Below, piece after piece: positions 50,914 to 61,100 of a stretch of DNA of 64,000 nt. Source of the stretch: Comamonas sp. BIGb0152 (lineage in GTDB: Bacteria; Pseudomonadota; Gammaproteobacteria; Burkholderiales; Burkholderiaceae_C); the NCBI RefSeq assembly GCF_024809975.1, contig NZ_JANUDY010000006.1, positions 124,001 through 188,000 of the forward strand, given 5' to 3'. A program made the translations under genes and the position numbers. The notes under the pieces were generated by a model, which was not told where the DNA came from, did no database searches, and saw only the letters and a list, made by a program, of their open reading frames with translations. Every line of letters starts with the position of its first letter. Position 1 is the stretch's first letter.

Positions 50914-52887
50914 CTATTGCCCGCCCTGCAGTTGCTGCAGCAAGCGCTGGTAGACCGGGTTGCCCGGGTCCATCGCGCTGGCGCGCTGCATGTTGTGGAT
51001 GGCCTGGGCCCGGTCGCCCTGGGCGCGGTAGACCAGGGCCTTGCCGTAATAAGCGGGGGGATTGGGCTGGCGCGCCAGCGAGGCATCAAAGATCTGCAAG
51101 GCCTGCGCAAAATCCTGCTTGCCGATCAGCGCAATGCCCAGGCCCACTTCCAGGCGGGTGTTGCCCGGCGATATCTGCAGCAAGCGCTGGTAGTTGGCAA
51201 TCGCCACATCGTAGTGACCAGACGGGATAGCCACCTCGGCCTGCTCCAGCAGGATCTTGGGCACCAGCAGCGCTTCGGGCTGCTGGGTCAGCGCCTTGGC
51301 GTAGGCCTGGAAAGCGGGCTCCATCTGCTGCGTCATCTTGTAGGCGGTGGCTTGGTGGTAGGCCAGGGCCGCGTTGTCAAAGCCCTGCTTTTGCGCACCC
51401 TCAAACGCCACCAAGGCCTCGGGATAGCGCTTGAGCAGCTCCAGCGCCATGCCCCGGTTGAACTGGGCCGAGCCCAGCGGCTCCTGCAGCGCCACGGCTT
51501 TTTCAAAATCCTGCAGCGCCTGTTCGTAGATCAGGTTCTCCATCAGGTCGGCGCCTCGGTTGATAAAGGGGCGCCAGCGGCCAAAGGCGTTAAAGGGGGC
51601 TTGCGCATCGACCTTCTGGGCCGCATCGCTCCAGGCGGTGTAAGGCGTCTTCAGGCTCAGGCTGCGCTCTGCGGCCAAGGCCGTCAGCACCAGCGCGGCG
51701 GCGCAGGCCACCGCCAGCATCGCCTTGCGCGGGAAGAGCAGCAGCACCAGCGCCAGCAAGGCGGGCAGCAGCATCGCCCAGACATAGCTGCGGTAGAGCA
51801 CAAAGGGGTCTTGCAACCAGGCGGTGACAAACTCGGTGCTGAACAGCAGTGCCGTGCACAGCAGCACCAGGCCCACGAGGCCCCAGGCATCGCGCCGGCG
51901 CAGCAGCAAGACCGCGCTGCCGATGACCACGGCCACATAGCCCAGGCCACCCAGCAAATGGGGCAGGCTGCCAAAGCTCAGAGGAAAGACCGGGCGCAGG
52001 TCCAGCGCCATCCACTGCACATTGGGCAGCAGCCACAGCAAGCCGTACTCGAAAAACAGCTTGCCCTGGTTGAGCAGGCTCAGCGCATAGATCGACGAGG
52101 TGATACCGGGCTGCTGCTGCTCCAGCTGGCGCACATAGGCCCAGGAGGTGTCATCGGTGGCCACGGCGCCAACAAAGGCGCCCAGCTGCGTCCACAGCAG
52201 CGCGGCAAACACGCCGATGAGCAGCACAATCGCCACGGCGATGGCCAGCAGCTTCTTCCACGAGGGCCGTTTGACAAATACATACAGCGGCAAGGCCAGT
52301 GCCGGCAGCACCACCGCATGCTCCTTGCTCATCAACGCGCAGAGCAGGAAAACCACCGCCAGCGCCGCCCATTGCAGGCCGGCACCGGACAAGGCCCGGA
52401 TATAGGCCCAGCAGGCCAGCGCGGCAAACAGGGTCATCATCACCATGCTGCGCTGGACCAAATAACCCACGGCATATACGCCCACCGGGTGCACGGCAAA
52501 CAGCGCGACGGCGGCAAAAATGGCGATGCGGGTATTCGTCTCGAAACCCGGCTGCGACCGGGCTTCGTCGGAAAACTCAGTGTGTTTGAACAGCGCCGTC
52601 ACCAGCAGCCAAATGGCATAGCAAGTGGCCAGGTGCAGCAAGATATTAAAGGCGCGCTGCACGGCCATACTCTCGCCAAACAGCGACTGCAGCCAGACAA
52701 AGCTGCCATAGGACAGCATGCGGACCTTGGGTTCGATCAGGCTGCCATAACGGCCAAAAATGGTGCCATCGGTCAGGCGGCCATCGTCAAATACCAGGCT
52801 GTTGTGCAGGCCCAAGCCATAAATCGTGAGGACGGCGGCCAAGAGCGCCAGCACGCCCAAAGACCAGAAAATTTTTGATTTTTGCAT
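50914..52887 (-). CDS. TPR-containing polytopic membrane protein (TMTC-like)
   Basis: A 657-residue protein. Residues about 1-440 hold ten or more membrane helices. Near residue 30 is LVFDDGRLTDGTIF, and SMVMMTLFAALACWAYIRAL and LMSKEHAVVLPALALPL follow. This resembles the membrane half of TMTC-type or ArnT-like O-glycosyltransferases, where an acidic pair in the first loop is catalytic. From about 470 onward there are five to six tetratricopeptide-like repeats (YEQALQDFEKAVALQ, YPEALVAFEGAQKQG, YDVAIANYQRLLQIS, FAQALQIFDASLARQ, RAQAIHNMQRASAMD). The TPR part likely faces the periplasm and binds protein. It is co-transcribed with the GT4 gene, suggesting protein or polysaccharide glycosylation. 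Confidence 0.78.
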   Translation of the reverse strand: MQKSKIFWSLGVLALLAAVLTIYGLGLHNSLVFDDGRLTDGTIFGRYGSLIEPKVRMLSYGSFVWLQSLFGESMAVQRAFNILLHLATCYAIWLLVTALFKHTEFSDEARSQPGFETNTRIAIFAAVALFAVHPVGVYAVGYLVQRSMVMMTLFAALACWAYIRALSGAGLQWAALAVVFLLCALMSKEHAVVLPALALPLYVFVKRPSWKKLLAIAVAIVLLIGVFAALLWTQLGAFVGAVATDDTSWAYVRQLEQQQPGITSSIYALSLLNQGKLFFEYGLLWLLPNVQWMALDLRPVFPLSFGSLPHLLGGLGYVAVVIGSAVLLLRRRDAWGLVGLVLLCTALLFSTEFVTAWLQDPFVLYRSYVWAMLLPALLALVLLLFPRKAMLAVACAAALVLTALAAERSLSLKTPYTAWSDAAQKVDAQAPFNAFGRWRPFINRGADLMENLIYEQALQDFEKAVALQEPLGSAQFNRGMALELLKRYPEALVAFEGAQKQGFDNAALAYHQATAYKMTQQMEPAFQAYAKALTQQPEALLVPKILLEQAEVAIPSGHYDVAIANYQRLLQISPGNTRLEVGLGIALIGKQDFAQALQIFDASLARQPNPPAYYGKALVYRAQGDRAQAIHNMQRASAMDPGNPVYQRLLQQLQGGQ

Positions 52888-53053
52888 CGGCTATATGGCT
52901 GAATAGTGCCCTCGCCATACGTTTGCAGGGCCTGGGCAACACCTGCGGCAGGTGCGCGAGCCATTCTAGAGGACTATTTAGCCTCTGTATAAACCGCGCT
53001 GAGCGCTGAGCCAACCGCTCGGCCAGCGCAGCCCCGGATAATCCCGGCAGGAT

Positions 53054-53455
53054 TTATTGCAAATCTTTGTGCCCATAGGCACAAAACCCCGGCTTGGGGC
53101 CTTTTTTAGGATGCAGCCGGCAGGTTTCTGGCCGCTTGTCATACACGGTGCAGCGCCTGGCGACCGGGTCGAGAAACTGGCAGTCGCCACTGGCGCGGCG
53201 CGCCATTGTGAAGATATTGTGCTTGGGGTTGTAATGGTCGATCAGCCGGGCCTTGAGCAGACGCTTGGCGATGAGCTTGTGCGCGATGTTATCGACCTCG
53301 AAGGCATCGACCAGGCCCAGGCGCACGAGATCGGGCAGCTGCACCTCCAGCGGCATGGTGCAGCAGTTGGCCGCGCAGCTGTCGCACAGACCGGCCTTGT
53401 ACTTGGTCCAGGTCTCCAGGCGGTCAACGTCAACGATTCGGATGGGGGATTTCAT
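53054..53455 (-). CDS. YkgJ family cysteine cluster protein
   Basis: A 133-residue protein with the CxxCxxxCC-type cluster (CDSCAANCCTMPLEV) and later Cys in GDCQFLDPVARRCTVYDKRPETCRLHP and FCAYG. This pattern is the PF03692 zinc- or iron-chelating YkgJ family. A role as a metal-binding accessory or peptide modification protein is known for relatives only in outline. ATG 53455 is preferred since the upstream 17 codons in frame are not family-like. The gene follows the TPR/GT operon's divergent promoter region and is probably separate. Confidence 0.84.
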   Translation of the reverse strand: MKSPIRIVDVDRLETWTKYKAGLCDSCAANCCTMPLEVQLPDLVRLGLVDAFEVDNIAHKLIAKRLLKARLIDHYNPKHNIFTMARRASGDCQFLDPVARRCTVYDKRPETCRLHPKKGPKPGFCAYGHKDLQ

Positions 53456-53578
53456 GGCGGGGGGCGCAGCGCAAGCGGCCTGGCAGAAGTGGCCGCTTAT
53501 TTTCAAGGGCGCCAGTATCGCGCCAAAGGGATTTCTTGGCAGCGTGCTTGGGCATGGCAGCCCAGGCCGATACCGCCA

Positions 53579-53941
53579 CTAGCCCTTTGTCAGCCAAATC
53601 GCCCCATCGCGCTCCTCGACGGCCACCGCATCCAAACTAGAGCCCCGGCAGGGGCCGCCGACGCATTTACCGGTATCGGGCTGGTAGATGGCGCCGTGGT
53701 AGGGGCAGAGGATGAACTGCCGGCCGCTTTCCAGAATATCGCCGTCAAAATCCATCGCCACGCTGGTGTGCTGGCATTCGTTGATCCAGCCATGCAACTG
53801 GCCCTGCCAGCGGATCACAAAGGCTTTCTGGCCGTTGGGCAGCTGAAATAAAAAGGGCTTGCCGTTGTCCTGCAGATCGGCGCTGGCGCCCAGGGGTTCG
53901 GTGCCGTCAAACAAGATGGTGGGGGCGTTGGGCTCGGTCAT
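53579..53941 (-). CDS. Rieske (2Fe-2S) protein
   Basis: A 120-residue soluble Rieske ferredoxin-like protein. Ligands are Cys56-x-His58 (NECQHTS) and Cys79-x2-His82 (LCPYHGA), the C-x-H...C-x2-H pattern. The context resembles the ferredoxin components of oxygenases and NirD-like proteins. No oxygenase or reductase is adjacent, so it may be a general electron carrier. ATG 53941 is used; the 39 in-frame codons upstream overlap the next gene and are Pro/Arg-rich noise. It follows the M20 dipeptidase gene by 88 bp. Confidence 0.86.
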   Translation of the reverse strand: MTEPNAPTILFDGTEPLGASADLQDNGKPFLFQLPNGQKAFVIRWQGQLHGWINECQHTSVAMDFDGDILESGRQFILCPYHGAIYQPDTGKCVGGPCRGSSLDAVAVEERDGAIWLTKG

Positions 53942-54029
53942 GGCGGGCGCGTTGTTGTTGTCGTCAAAAAGAAAAGGCAGCAACCCCGTGCATCGCTGCA
54001 CGCGGCGGCTGCCTGGGGGCCAAGGCGGC

Positions 54030-55502
54030 TTAGGCGGCTGTGGTCGGCATGCTGGCAATCACCTGGGCCACGGCGGCGGTCAGCTTCTTGGCATACGGCA
54101 CATGCAGGAACTCATTGGGTCCGTGCGCATTGCTCTTGGGGCCGAGCACGCCGCAGACCATCATCTGCGCCTTGGGGAAGCCGGCGCTGAGCATGCCCAT
54201 CAGCGGGATCGAGCCGCCCTGGCCGATAAAGCCGCAGTCTGCACCAAAATGCGCCCGGCTGGATTGGTTGAGCGCGTTCAGGAACCAGTCGCTGGTGCTG
54301 GGCGCATTCCAGCCGTTGGCGCCATTGGCGCCTTCCCAGGTCACCTTGGCCTGGTAAGGCGCATTGTCTTCGAGCAAGGTCTTGAGCTCTTGCATGCACT
54401 GCGTGGCATCGACCAGCGGGGGCAGACGCAGGCTGAGCTTGAACGCGGTGTAGGGGCGCAGCACATTGCCGGCATCCTGCAGCGCGGGCAGGCCTTCGGC
54501 GCCGGTGACCGACAAGGTGGGCTCCCAGGTGCGTTTGAGCAGCGCTTGCGTGGGGTCGGTGGTGGTGGGCAGCGCAAACAGGCTGGAGCCATTGCAGTCA
54601 AAGTGCGCCCAGGGGAAGCGCTTGTACAGCTCCTCGCCCAGAATGCCGGCTGTGGCCTGCGCCTGGGCCAGGCGTTCAGCGGGCACGGCGCAGTGAAAAC
54701 TCTCGGGCAAGAGGCGGCCGCTCTTGCTGTCTTCCAGCCGGTCCAGCACCTGGCGCATGATGCGGAAGGACGAGGGCACGACGCCCGAGGCATCGCCCGA
54801 GTGCACGCCTTCGGTGAGGATCTCCACCTTCAAGGTGCCCGCCACCATGCCGCGCAGGCTGGTGGTCAGCCACAGCTGGTCGTAGTTGCCGGCGCCGCTG
54901 TCCAGGCAGATGACCAGGCCGACATCGCCCAGGCGGGGCTTGAGCATGTCGATGTAAACCGGCAGGTCGCCCGAGCCGCTTTCTTCGCAGGTCTCGATCA
55001 GGCCGACGATGCGCGGGTGCGGCACATTCTGGCGCTTGAGCTCTTGGATGGCCGCCACGCTGGCGTAGGTGGCATAGCCGTCATCGGCGCCGCCCCGGCC
55101 GTAGAGCTTGCCGTCTTCGTATTTGGGGGTCCAGGGGCCCAGGTCATTGCGCCAGCCGGAGAACTCGGGCTGCTTGTCCAGGTGGCCATACATCAGCACG
55201 GTCTGGGTGCTCTGCGCCTGGGTGGCGGGCACCTCGAAGAACAGCACCGGCGTGCGGCCCGGCACGCGCACCACTTCCAGGGTCAGCCCCTCCACCTTCT
55301 GCGCCTCGATCCAGGTCGCGGCATTGCGCACCACCGTGTCGATAAAGCCATGCTGCTCCCAGTTGCCATCAAAGCCCGGCGACTTGGCGGGGATGGCGAT
55401 GTAATCGGTCAGCTGGCGAAGAATATCGCGGTCCCACTGCGCGCTGATGTGGCTGAGGGCAGCATCGGCTTGCAGCTGGGTGGCGTCTAGGCGGGCGTTC
55501 AT
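54030..55502 (-). CDS. M20 family dipeptidase (CNDP/DUG1-like)
   Basis: Cytosolic di-zinc metallopeptidase of 490 residues. Metal and catalytic blocks are VLMYGHLDKQPEFSGW (His and Asp), YGRGGADDGYATYASVAAI (bridging Asp), GLIETCEESGSGDLP (Glu pair), and the later SNAHGPNEFLHV (His). A long inserted dimerisation domain lies at about 225-390 (SLRGMVAGTLKVEILTEGVHSGDASG). The size and motifs match carnosine dipeptidase-type hydrolases that cleave dipeptides. AGGAG sits eight bases before ATG 55502. It may be transcribed with the Rieske gene downstream. Confidence 0.88.
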   Translation of the reverse strand: MNARLDATQLQADAALSHISAQWDRDILRQLTDYIAIPAKSPGFDGNWEQHGFIDTVVRNAATWIEAQKVEGLTLEVVRVPGRTPVLFFEVPATQAQSTQTVLMYGHLDKQPEFSGWRNDLGPWTPKYEDGKLYGRGGADDGYATYASVAAIQELKRQNVPHPRIVGLIETCEESGSGDLPVYIDMLKPRLGDVGLVICLDSGAGNYDQLWLTTSLRGMVAGTLKVEILTEGVHSGDASGVVPSSFRIMRQVLDRLEDSKSGRLLPESFHCAVPAERLAQAQATAGILGEELYKRFPWAHFDCNGSSLFALPTTTDPTQALLKRTWEPTLSVTGAEGLPALQDAGNVLRPYTAFKLSLRLPPLVDATQCMQELKTLLEDNAPYQAKVTWEGANGANGWNAPSTSDWFLNALNQSSRAHFGADCGFIGQGGSIPLMGMLSAGFPKAQMMVCGVLGPKSNAHGPNEFLHVPYAKKLTAAVAQVIASMPTTAA

Positions 55503-55649
55503 GGGTGAATCTCCTGGAGGTGCTGCCACGACAAGGGCAGCCGCAGGCATAAGCGTACCAGCGCCAGCGCCACTCGGCTATCGCCTCGGGCAAAGCCCTG
55601 CTGCCGTCATCCAGCGCAGGGCCCGGCCGGGCAGCGCCCGCAGTGGGGA

Positions 55650-56237
55650 TCAGGCGTGCTCGAAGTGGAACACCGCCGTGCCCGCGCGGGCATTGGGCAG
55701 CCAGCGCCGCACCTCGCCGCCCTGCAGGCCAAAGCTGTCCAAAATCCGCAGCTTGTTCTTAAGCGCCAGCACCTCAAAATCCTTGAAGGTGCCGACGCGG
55801 ATATTGGGCGTGTCGTACCACTGGTAGGGCAGGCGCTTGGTCACTGGCATGCGGCCTTGCAGGATAGACAGGCGGTTGGGCCAGTGCGCAAAGTTGGGGA
55901 AGGCCACCACGCCCTGCTTGCCCACGCGTGCCGTCTCGCGCAGCATCACCTCGGCATTGCGCAGATGCTGCAAGGTGTCGATCTGCAGGACCATGTCAAA
56001 GCTGTTGTCCTCGAAGATGGCCAGGCCGTCTTCCAGGTTCAGCTGCAGCACGTTCACGCCCCGGCGCACGCAGGCCAGCACATTGGCGTCGTCAAACTCG
56101 ATGCCATAGCCGCTGCACTGGCGCTCGCGCTGCAGATAGGCCAGCAAGCTGCCATCGCCGCAGCCCAGATCCAGCACGCGGGCGCCCACGGGCACCAGGC
56201 TGGCAATGGCCTGAAAGGTGGAAGAAGACTCGGTCAT
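55650..56237 (-). CDS. metW: methionine biosynthesis protein MetW
   Basis: SAM-dependent methyltransferase-fold protein of 195 residues. Motif I is [17 protein letters not shown], then [65 protein letters not shown] is the strongly conserved MetW stretch. MetW occurs with MetX and forms a complex needed for homoserine acylation in several proteobacteria. Its start overlaps the metX stop by four bases (ATGA), so both are made under the same SAM-II control. Confidence 0.95.
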   Translation of the reverse strand: MTESSSTFQAIASLVPVGARVLDLGCGDGSLLAYLQRERQCSGYGIEFDDANVLACVRRGVNVLQLNLEDGLAIFEDNSFDMVLQIDTLQHLRNAEVMLRETARVGKQGVVAFPNFAHWPNRLSILQGRMPVTKRLPYQWYDTPNIRVGTFKDFEVLALKNKLRILDSFGLQGGEVRRWLPNARAGTAVFHFEHA

Positions 56238-57400
56238 GCGGCCTCCTGGACGCTGGCTTGGCGGGGATCGACGGCCGTCAATTCGCGGGCCATGTTTTCA
56301 AAATAAGAACGCATCACGCCCATGTAGCGCGCATCGTCGAGCAAGAAGGCGTCGTGCCCATGGGGTGCATCAATCTCGGCGTAGCTGACGGTGCGGCGGT
56401 TGTCGAGCAGCGCCTTGACGATCTCGCGGCTGCGCGCCGGCGAAAAGCGCCAGTCGGTGCTGAAGCTCACCAGCATAAAGCGGGCCTTGGCACCGGCCAG
56501 CGCCTGCGTCAAATCACCGCCAAAGGGCTTGGCCGGGTCAAAATAATCCAGCGCCCGGGTGATCAGCAAATAGGTATTGGCATCGAAGTAGTCGCTGAAC
56601 TTGTCGCCCTGGTAGCGCAGGTAGCTCTCGATCTGGAACTCCACGTCCTGGGTGCTGTATTTCAGGTCCATGCCTTCGCGCAGCTGGCGGCCAAACTTCT
56701 GGTTCATCACATCGTCACTCAGGTAGGTGATGTGGCCGATCATGCGGGCGATGCGCAGGCCGCGCTTGGGGATCACGCCCTCGCGGTAGAAGTGCCCGCC
56801 ATGGAAATCCGGATCCGTCACGATGGCGCGGCGTGCCACCTCGTTGAAGGCAATGTTCTCAGCCGACAAACAGGGCGCGCTGGCCACCACCACCGCATGG
56901 CGCATGCGGTCGGGGTACTGCAAGGTCCAGGACAGCGCCTGCATGCCGCCCAGGCTGCCGCCCAGTACGGCGGCCAGTTGGGTGATGCCGAGGCGATCCA
57001 GCAGCAGCGCCTGGGCATCGACCCAGTCTTCCACCGTCACCACCGGGAAATCAGCGCCATAGACATGGCCGCCGTCCGGGTTCAGGTGCATGGGGCCGGT
57101 CGAGCCAAAGCAGGAGCCCAGGTTGTTGACACCGATGACAAAGAACTGGTTGGTATCGACCGGCTTGCCCGGGCCGATCATGTTGTCCCACCAGCCCTCG
57201 CTCTTGGCCTGGCCTTCGTAGTAGCCGGCCACATGGTGCGAGGCATTGAGCGCATGGCAGACCAGGATGGCGTTGGAGCGGTCGGCATTGAGCTGGCCGT
57301 AGGTCTCGTAGGCCAGGTGGTAGTCGCGGATGGAGGCGCCGCTTTGCAAAGGGAGCGCCTCCGGGAAATGCATTGATTGGGGTGTCGCAACGAATGACAT
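56234..57400 (-). CDS. metX: homoserine O-acyltransferase MetX
   Basis: First committed enzyme of methionine synthesis, 388 residues, alpha/beta-hydrolase fold. Ser149 in [13 protein letters not shown] is the acyl-enzyme nucleophile; Asp is in [10 protein letters not shown] and His in [28 protein letters not shown] and [12 protein letters not shown] form the active-site tunnel. Betaproteobacterial MetX proteins of this type are often succinyltransferases (MetXS) rather than acetyltransferases, and sequence by eye does not settle the donor. The ATG follows a terminator's T run directly, and a SAM-II riboswitch lies 56 bp upstream. metW is coupled downstream. Confidence 0.95.
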   Translation of the reverse strand: MSFVATPQSMHFPEALPLQSGASIRDYHLAYETYGQLNADRSNAILVCHALNASHHVAGYYEGQAKSEGWWDNMIGPGKPVDTNQFFVIGVNNLGSCFGSTGPMHLNPDGGHVYGADFPVVTVEDWVDAQALLLDRLGITQLAAVLGGSLGGMQALSWTLQYPDRMRHAVVVASAPCLSAENIAFNEVARRAIVTDPDFHGGHFYREGVIPKRGLRIARMIGHITYLSDDVMNQKFGRQLREGMDLKYSTQDVEFQIESYLRYQGDKFSDYFDANTYLLITRALDYFDPAKPFGGDLTQALAGAKARFMLVSFSTDWRFSPARSREIVKALLDNRRTVSYAEIDAPHGHDAFLLDDARYMGVMRSYFENMARELTAVDPRQASVQEAA

Positions 57401-57434
57401 AAAAAACCCGGCAACGCTAAAAACGAGGCCGGGT
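57401..57434 (-). terminator. SAM-II expression platform: terminator abutting metX ATG
   Basis: On the minus strand ACCCGGC pairs with GCCGGGT (57428-57434 with 57406-57412), then a run of T (57401-57406) ends exactly at the metX start codon. It implies transcriptional attenuation controlled by the riboswitch upstream; the hairpin would also mask the ribosome-binding region, because no Shine-Dalgarno sequence is visible elsewhere. Confidence 0.88.
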
Positions 57435-57455
57435 CGATGGAGTGCAGTCGCCTAC

Positions 57456-57513
57456 CGAGTCTTTAGCTGGATTTATAAAGCGCCCGCAAGCTGAAGCAAA
57501 TCGGCGCCGTGAA
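57456..57513 (-). promoter_or_regulatory. SAM-II riboswitch (metX leader)
   Basis: On the minus strand the sequence matches the SAM-II aptamer. P1 is GGCGCC paired with GGCGCU. The loop begins GAUUUG, and the invariant tail is UAUAAAUCCAGCUAAAG, compared with the known GAUAAAUGUAGCUAAAA. S-adenosylmethionine binding closes a pseudoknot. A terminator 22 bases downstream is the output, so high SAM should switch metX-metW off. Confidence 0.9.
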
Positions 57514-57551
57514 AGATCAGTGTACTGCAAATCAGCGCAGAACGCCGGGCC

Positions 57552-58043
57552 TCAACTGCCGCCCAGGTACAGCCGGTTGGAGCTTTTGACCTCTTCCATC
57601 ACCGCATAGGTGCGGGTCTCGCGCACGCCGGGCAGCTGCCACAACACCTCACCGGCAAAGTGGCGGTAGTGGTTCATGTCGGCCACGCGGATCTTGACCA
57701 AATAGTCAAAGCCACCGGCCACCATATGGCACTCCATGATCTCGGGCCGCACCTGCACGGCCGCCTTGAACTCGTCAAACACATTGGGCGTGGTGCGGTC
57801 GAGCAGCACCTCGATAAAGACCAGCATCGCCGCACCCAGCTTTTGCGGGTTCAAGCGCGCCTCGTAGCCGGTGATGTAGCCCTCTTTGGTGAGGCGCTGC
57901 ACGCGGGCCAGCACGGCCGTGGCCGACAGCGACACCGCCTCGGCCAGCTTGAGGTTGGAGATGCGGCCGTCGCGCTGCAGCACGGCCAGAATGCGCAGAT
58001 CGATGCGGTCCAGGTCTTCCGGCGGGGCAATGATGGCGGTCAT
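57552..58043 (-). CDS. Lrp/AsnC family regulator (likely of putA)
   Basis: A 163-residue feast/famine regulator. The N-terminal helix-turn-helix is in LDRIDLRILAVLQRDGRISNLKLAEAVSLSATAVLARVQRLTKEGYI. The C-terminal RAM effector domain runs from about residue 70 (GAAMLVFIEVLLDR to VMEEVKSSNRL). The 104-bp region between it and putA contains GAATTT (58049-58054) and AAATTC (58085-58090) as a loose dyad. Position and family match PutR/BkdR-type activators that sense proline or another amino acid. It follows the metX leader in the same orientation but is not part of that operon. Confidence 0.88.
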   Translation of the reverse strand: MTAIIAPPEDLDRIDLRILAVLQRDGRISNLKLAEAVSLSATAVLARVQRLTKEGYITGYEARLNPQKLGAAMLVFIEVLLDRTTPNVFDEFKAAVQVRPEIMECHMVAGGFDYLVKIRVADMNHYRHFAGEVLWQLPGVRETRTYAVMEEVKSSNRLYLGGS

Positions 58044-58147
58044 GGGCAGAATTTTCCACTACGGATGGCCCACATTATGGAGAGAAATTCAAACCACAAA
58101 CGATCACACTGGCGCCATTCACTAGCTTCTTGCATACCGAGCCCGCC

Positions 58148-61100
58148 ATGACTGCCAACTCCGTCGTTGACAACCTGTCCTCCAGCACTGTCCCATTCCC
58201 AGCCGCAGACATCAGCCCGACTGGCTTAAGTGCTCCTGTTTTTAATGAACTGGCGCCCGCACTGCAGCCGGCCACGGCCTTGCGTGCCGCCATCACCGCC
58301 GCTTACCGCAAGCCAGAGACCGAAGCCGTAACCGCACTGCTGCCCCAGGCCACGCCGCCGGCCGCCATCAGCCAGGCCGGCGATGCCTTGGCACTGCAGC
58401 TGGCCCGCGCACTGCGCGAACGCAAGGCCGACAGCGGCCGCGCCGGCCTGGTGCAAGGCCTGCTGCAGGAGTTTGCGCTGTCGTCGCAAGAAGGCATTGC
58501 GCTGATGTGCCTGGCCGAAGCGCTGCTGCGCATCCCCGACAGCGCCACGCGCGATGCCCTGATCCGCGACAAGATCGCCCACGGCCAGTGGAAGGCCCAT
58601 GTGGGCAAGAGCCCCTCGATGTTCGTCAACGCCGCCGCCTGGGGCCTGGTGCTGACCGGCAAGCTGGTAGCGACGCACAGCGAAGGCTCGCTGGGCCAGT
58701 CGCTCACCCGCCTGATCGGGCGCGGTGGCGAGCCGCTGATCCGCAAGGGCGTGGACATGGCCATGCGCATGATGGGCGAGCAGTTCGTCACCGGCGAGAC
58801 GATTGGCGAGGCGCTGCACAACGCCGAGCGCCTGGAGGCCAAGGGCTTCCGCTACTCCTACGACATGCTGGGCGAAGCGGCAATGACCAGCGACGACGCC
58901 AAGCGCTACCTGCGTGATTACGAAAACGCCATCCATGCGATCGGCAAGGCCAGCAATGGCCGGGGCGTGTATGAAGGCCCAGGCATCTCGATCAAGCTCT
59001 CGGCCCTGCACCCGCGCTACAGCCGTGCGCAGTACGAGCGCGTGATGGCCGAGCTGTACACGGTGGTGCTGCAGCTGGCGGTGCTGGCCAAGGGCTACAA
59101 CATCGGCCTCAATATCGATGCCGAAGAAGCCGACCGCCTGGAGCTGTCGCTGGACCTGCTGGAAAAGCTCTGCTTTGCGCCCGAGCTGGCAGGCTTTGCC
59201 GGCATCGGCTTTGTGGTGCAGGCCTACCAAAAGCGCTGTCCCTATGTGCTGGCCTTCATCATCGATCTGGCCCGCCGCAGCCAGCACCGCTTGATGGTGC
59301 GCCTGGTCAAGGGCGCCTACTGGGACAGCGAGATCAAGCGCGCCCAGGTCGAGGGCCTGGAAGACTACCCGGTCTACACCCGCAAGGCCTACACCGATGT
59401 GTCCTATGTGGCCTGCGCCCGCCAGCTGCTGGCCGCGCCCGATGCGGTCTACCCCCAATTCGCCACCCACAACGCCCACACCTTGGCCACCATCTACCAC
59501 CTGGCCGACCCGGCGACTTACCAGCCCGGCCAGTATGAGTTCCAGTGCCTGCACGGCATGGGCGAGCCGCTGTATGAGCAAGTGGTGGGTCGCAACGCCA
59601 GCGAAAAGCTGGGCCGCCCCTGCCGCATCTATGCGCCCGTGGGCACGCATGAAACCCTGCTGGCCTACCTGGTGCGCCGCCTGCTGGAGAACGGCGCCAA
59701 CACCAGCTTTGTGAACCGCATCGCCGACCAGGACATCCCCCTGGCCAAGCTGGTGGAGAACCCCGTCACCACCGTCCAGCAATGGGCGCAAAGCGAAGGC
59801 CAGCTGGGCCTGCCCAACCCGCATATTGCCCAGCCGCGCACGCTGTATGGCACCAGCCGCAGCAACTCGGCCGGACTGGATCTGTCCAACGACGACCGCC
59901 TGCGCGCGCTGCAGCAAGACCTACAGGCCAGCGCACAGATGGCCTGGCATGCCCAGCCGATGCTGGCCGATGGCGCCCCCGCCTCCACCCAGGCCAGCGA
60001 GCCCGTGCTGAACCCGGCCGACCACCGCGACCAGGTGGGCACCGTCACGCAGGCATCGACCGAGCAGGTGGAATTTGCGCTGGCCGCCGCCCAGGCCGCC
60101 GCTGCCCGCTGGCAGGCCACCCCGCCCGCCCAGCGCGCCGATTGCCTGGCCAAGGCCGGTGATCTGCTCGAATCGCATATGCCCACCCTGATGGGCGTGC
60201 TGGTGCGCGAAGCGGGCAAGACCTGCTCCAACGCGATTGCCGAAGTGCGCGAGGCGGTGGACTTTCTGCGCTTTTACGCCGCCCAGGCGCGCAGCTGGGG
60301 CCAGGCGGATTACCAGGCCCTGGGCCCCGTGGTCTGCATCAGCCCCTGGAACTTCCCGCTGGCCATCTTCAGCGGCCAGATTGCCGCTGCGCTGGCCGCT
60401 GGCAACACCGTGCTGGCCAAGCCGGCCGAGCAAACCCCGCTGATCGCCGCTGCCGCCGTGCAGGCGCTGTGGCAGGCCGGTGTGCCGCACGATGTGCTGC
60501 AGCTGCTGCCCGGCACCGGCGAGACCGTCGGCGCCCGCCTGGTGGCCGACAGCCGTGTGCAGGCTGTGATGTTCACCGGCTCCACCGAAGTGGCCCGCAT
60601 TCTGCAAAAAACCCTGGCCCAGCGCCTGGATGCCCAAGGCCAGCCCGTCACCCTGGTGGCCGAGACCGGCGGCCAGAACGCGATGATCGTGGACTCCTCG
60701 GCACTGGCCGAGCAGGTGGTGGTGGATGTGCTGTCCTCCGCCTTTGACTCGGCCGGCCAGCGCTGCTCGGCGCTGCGCGTGCTCTGCGTGCAGGAAGAAG
60801 CCGCTGACCGCCTGCTTCACATGCTGCGCGGCGCGATGCAAGAGCTCAACGTCGGCAACCCCTGCCAGCTCAAGACCGATGTTGGCCCCGTCATCGACGC
60901 CGAGGCCAAGGGCGTCATCGACCAGCACATTGCCCGCATGCAGGCCGCTGGCCACCAGGTCTGGCAAAACGGCAGCGCCAGCGCGCCAGGCACCTTTGTG
61001 CCGCCCACGGTGATCGCCATCCGCCAGTTGTCCGAGCTCAAGCGCGAGGTGTTTGGCCCGGTGCTGCATGTGCTGCGCTACCGCCGCGAGAACCTGCCCC

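Noticed and set aside
50824-52878. 684-codon plus-strand open frame opposite the TPR membrane protein
   Set aside because: Gln/His/Gly-rich antisense translation; the minus strand carries real membrane helices and TPR repeats.
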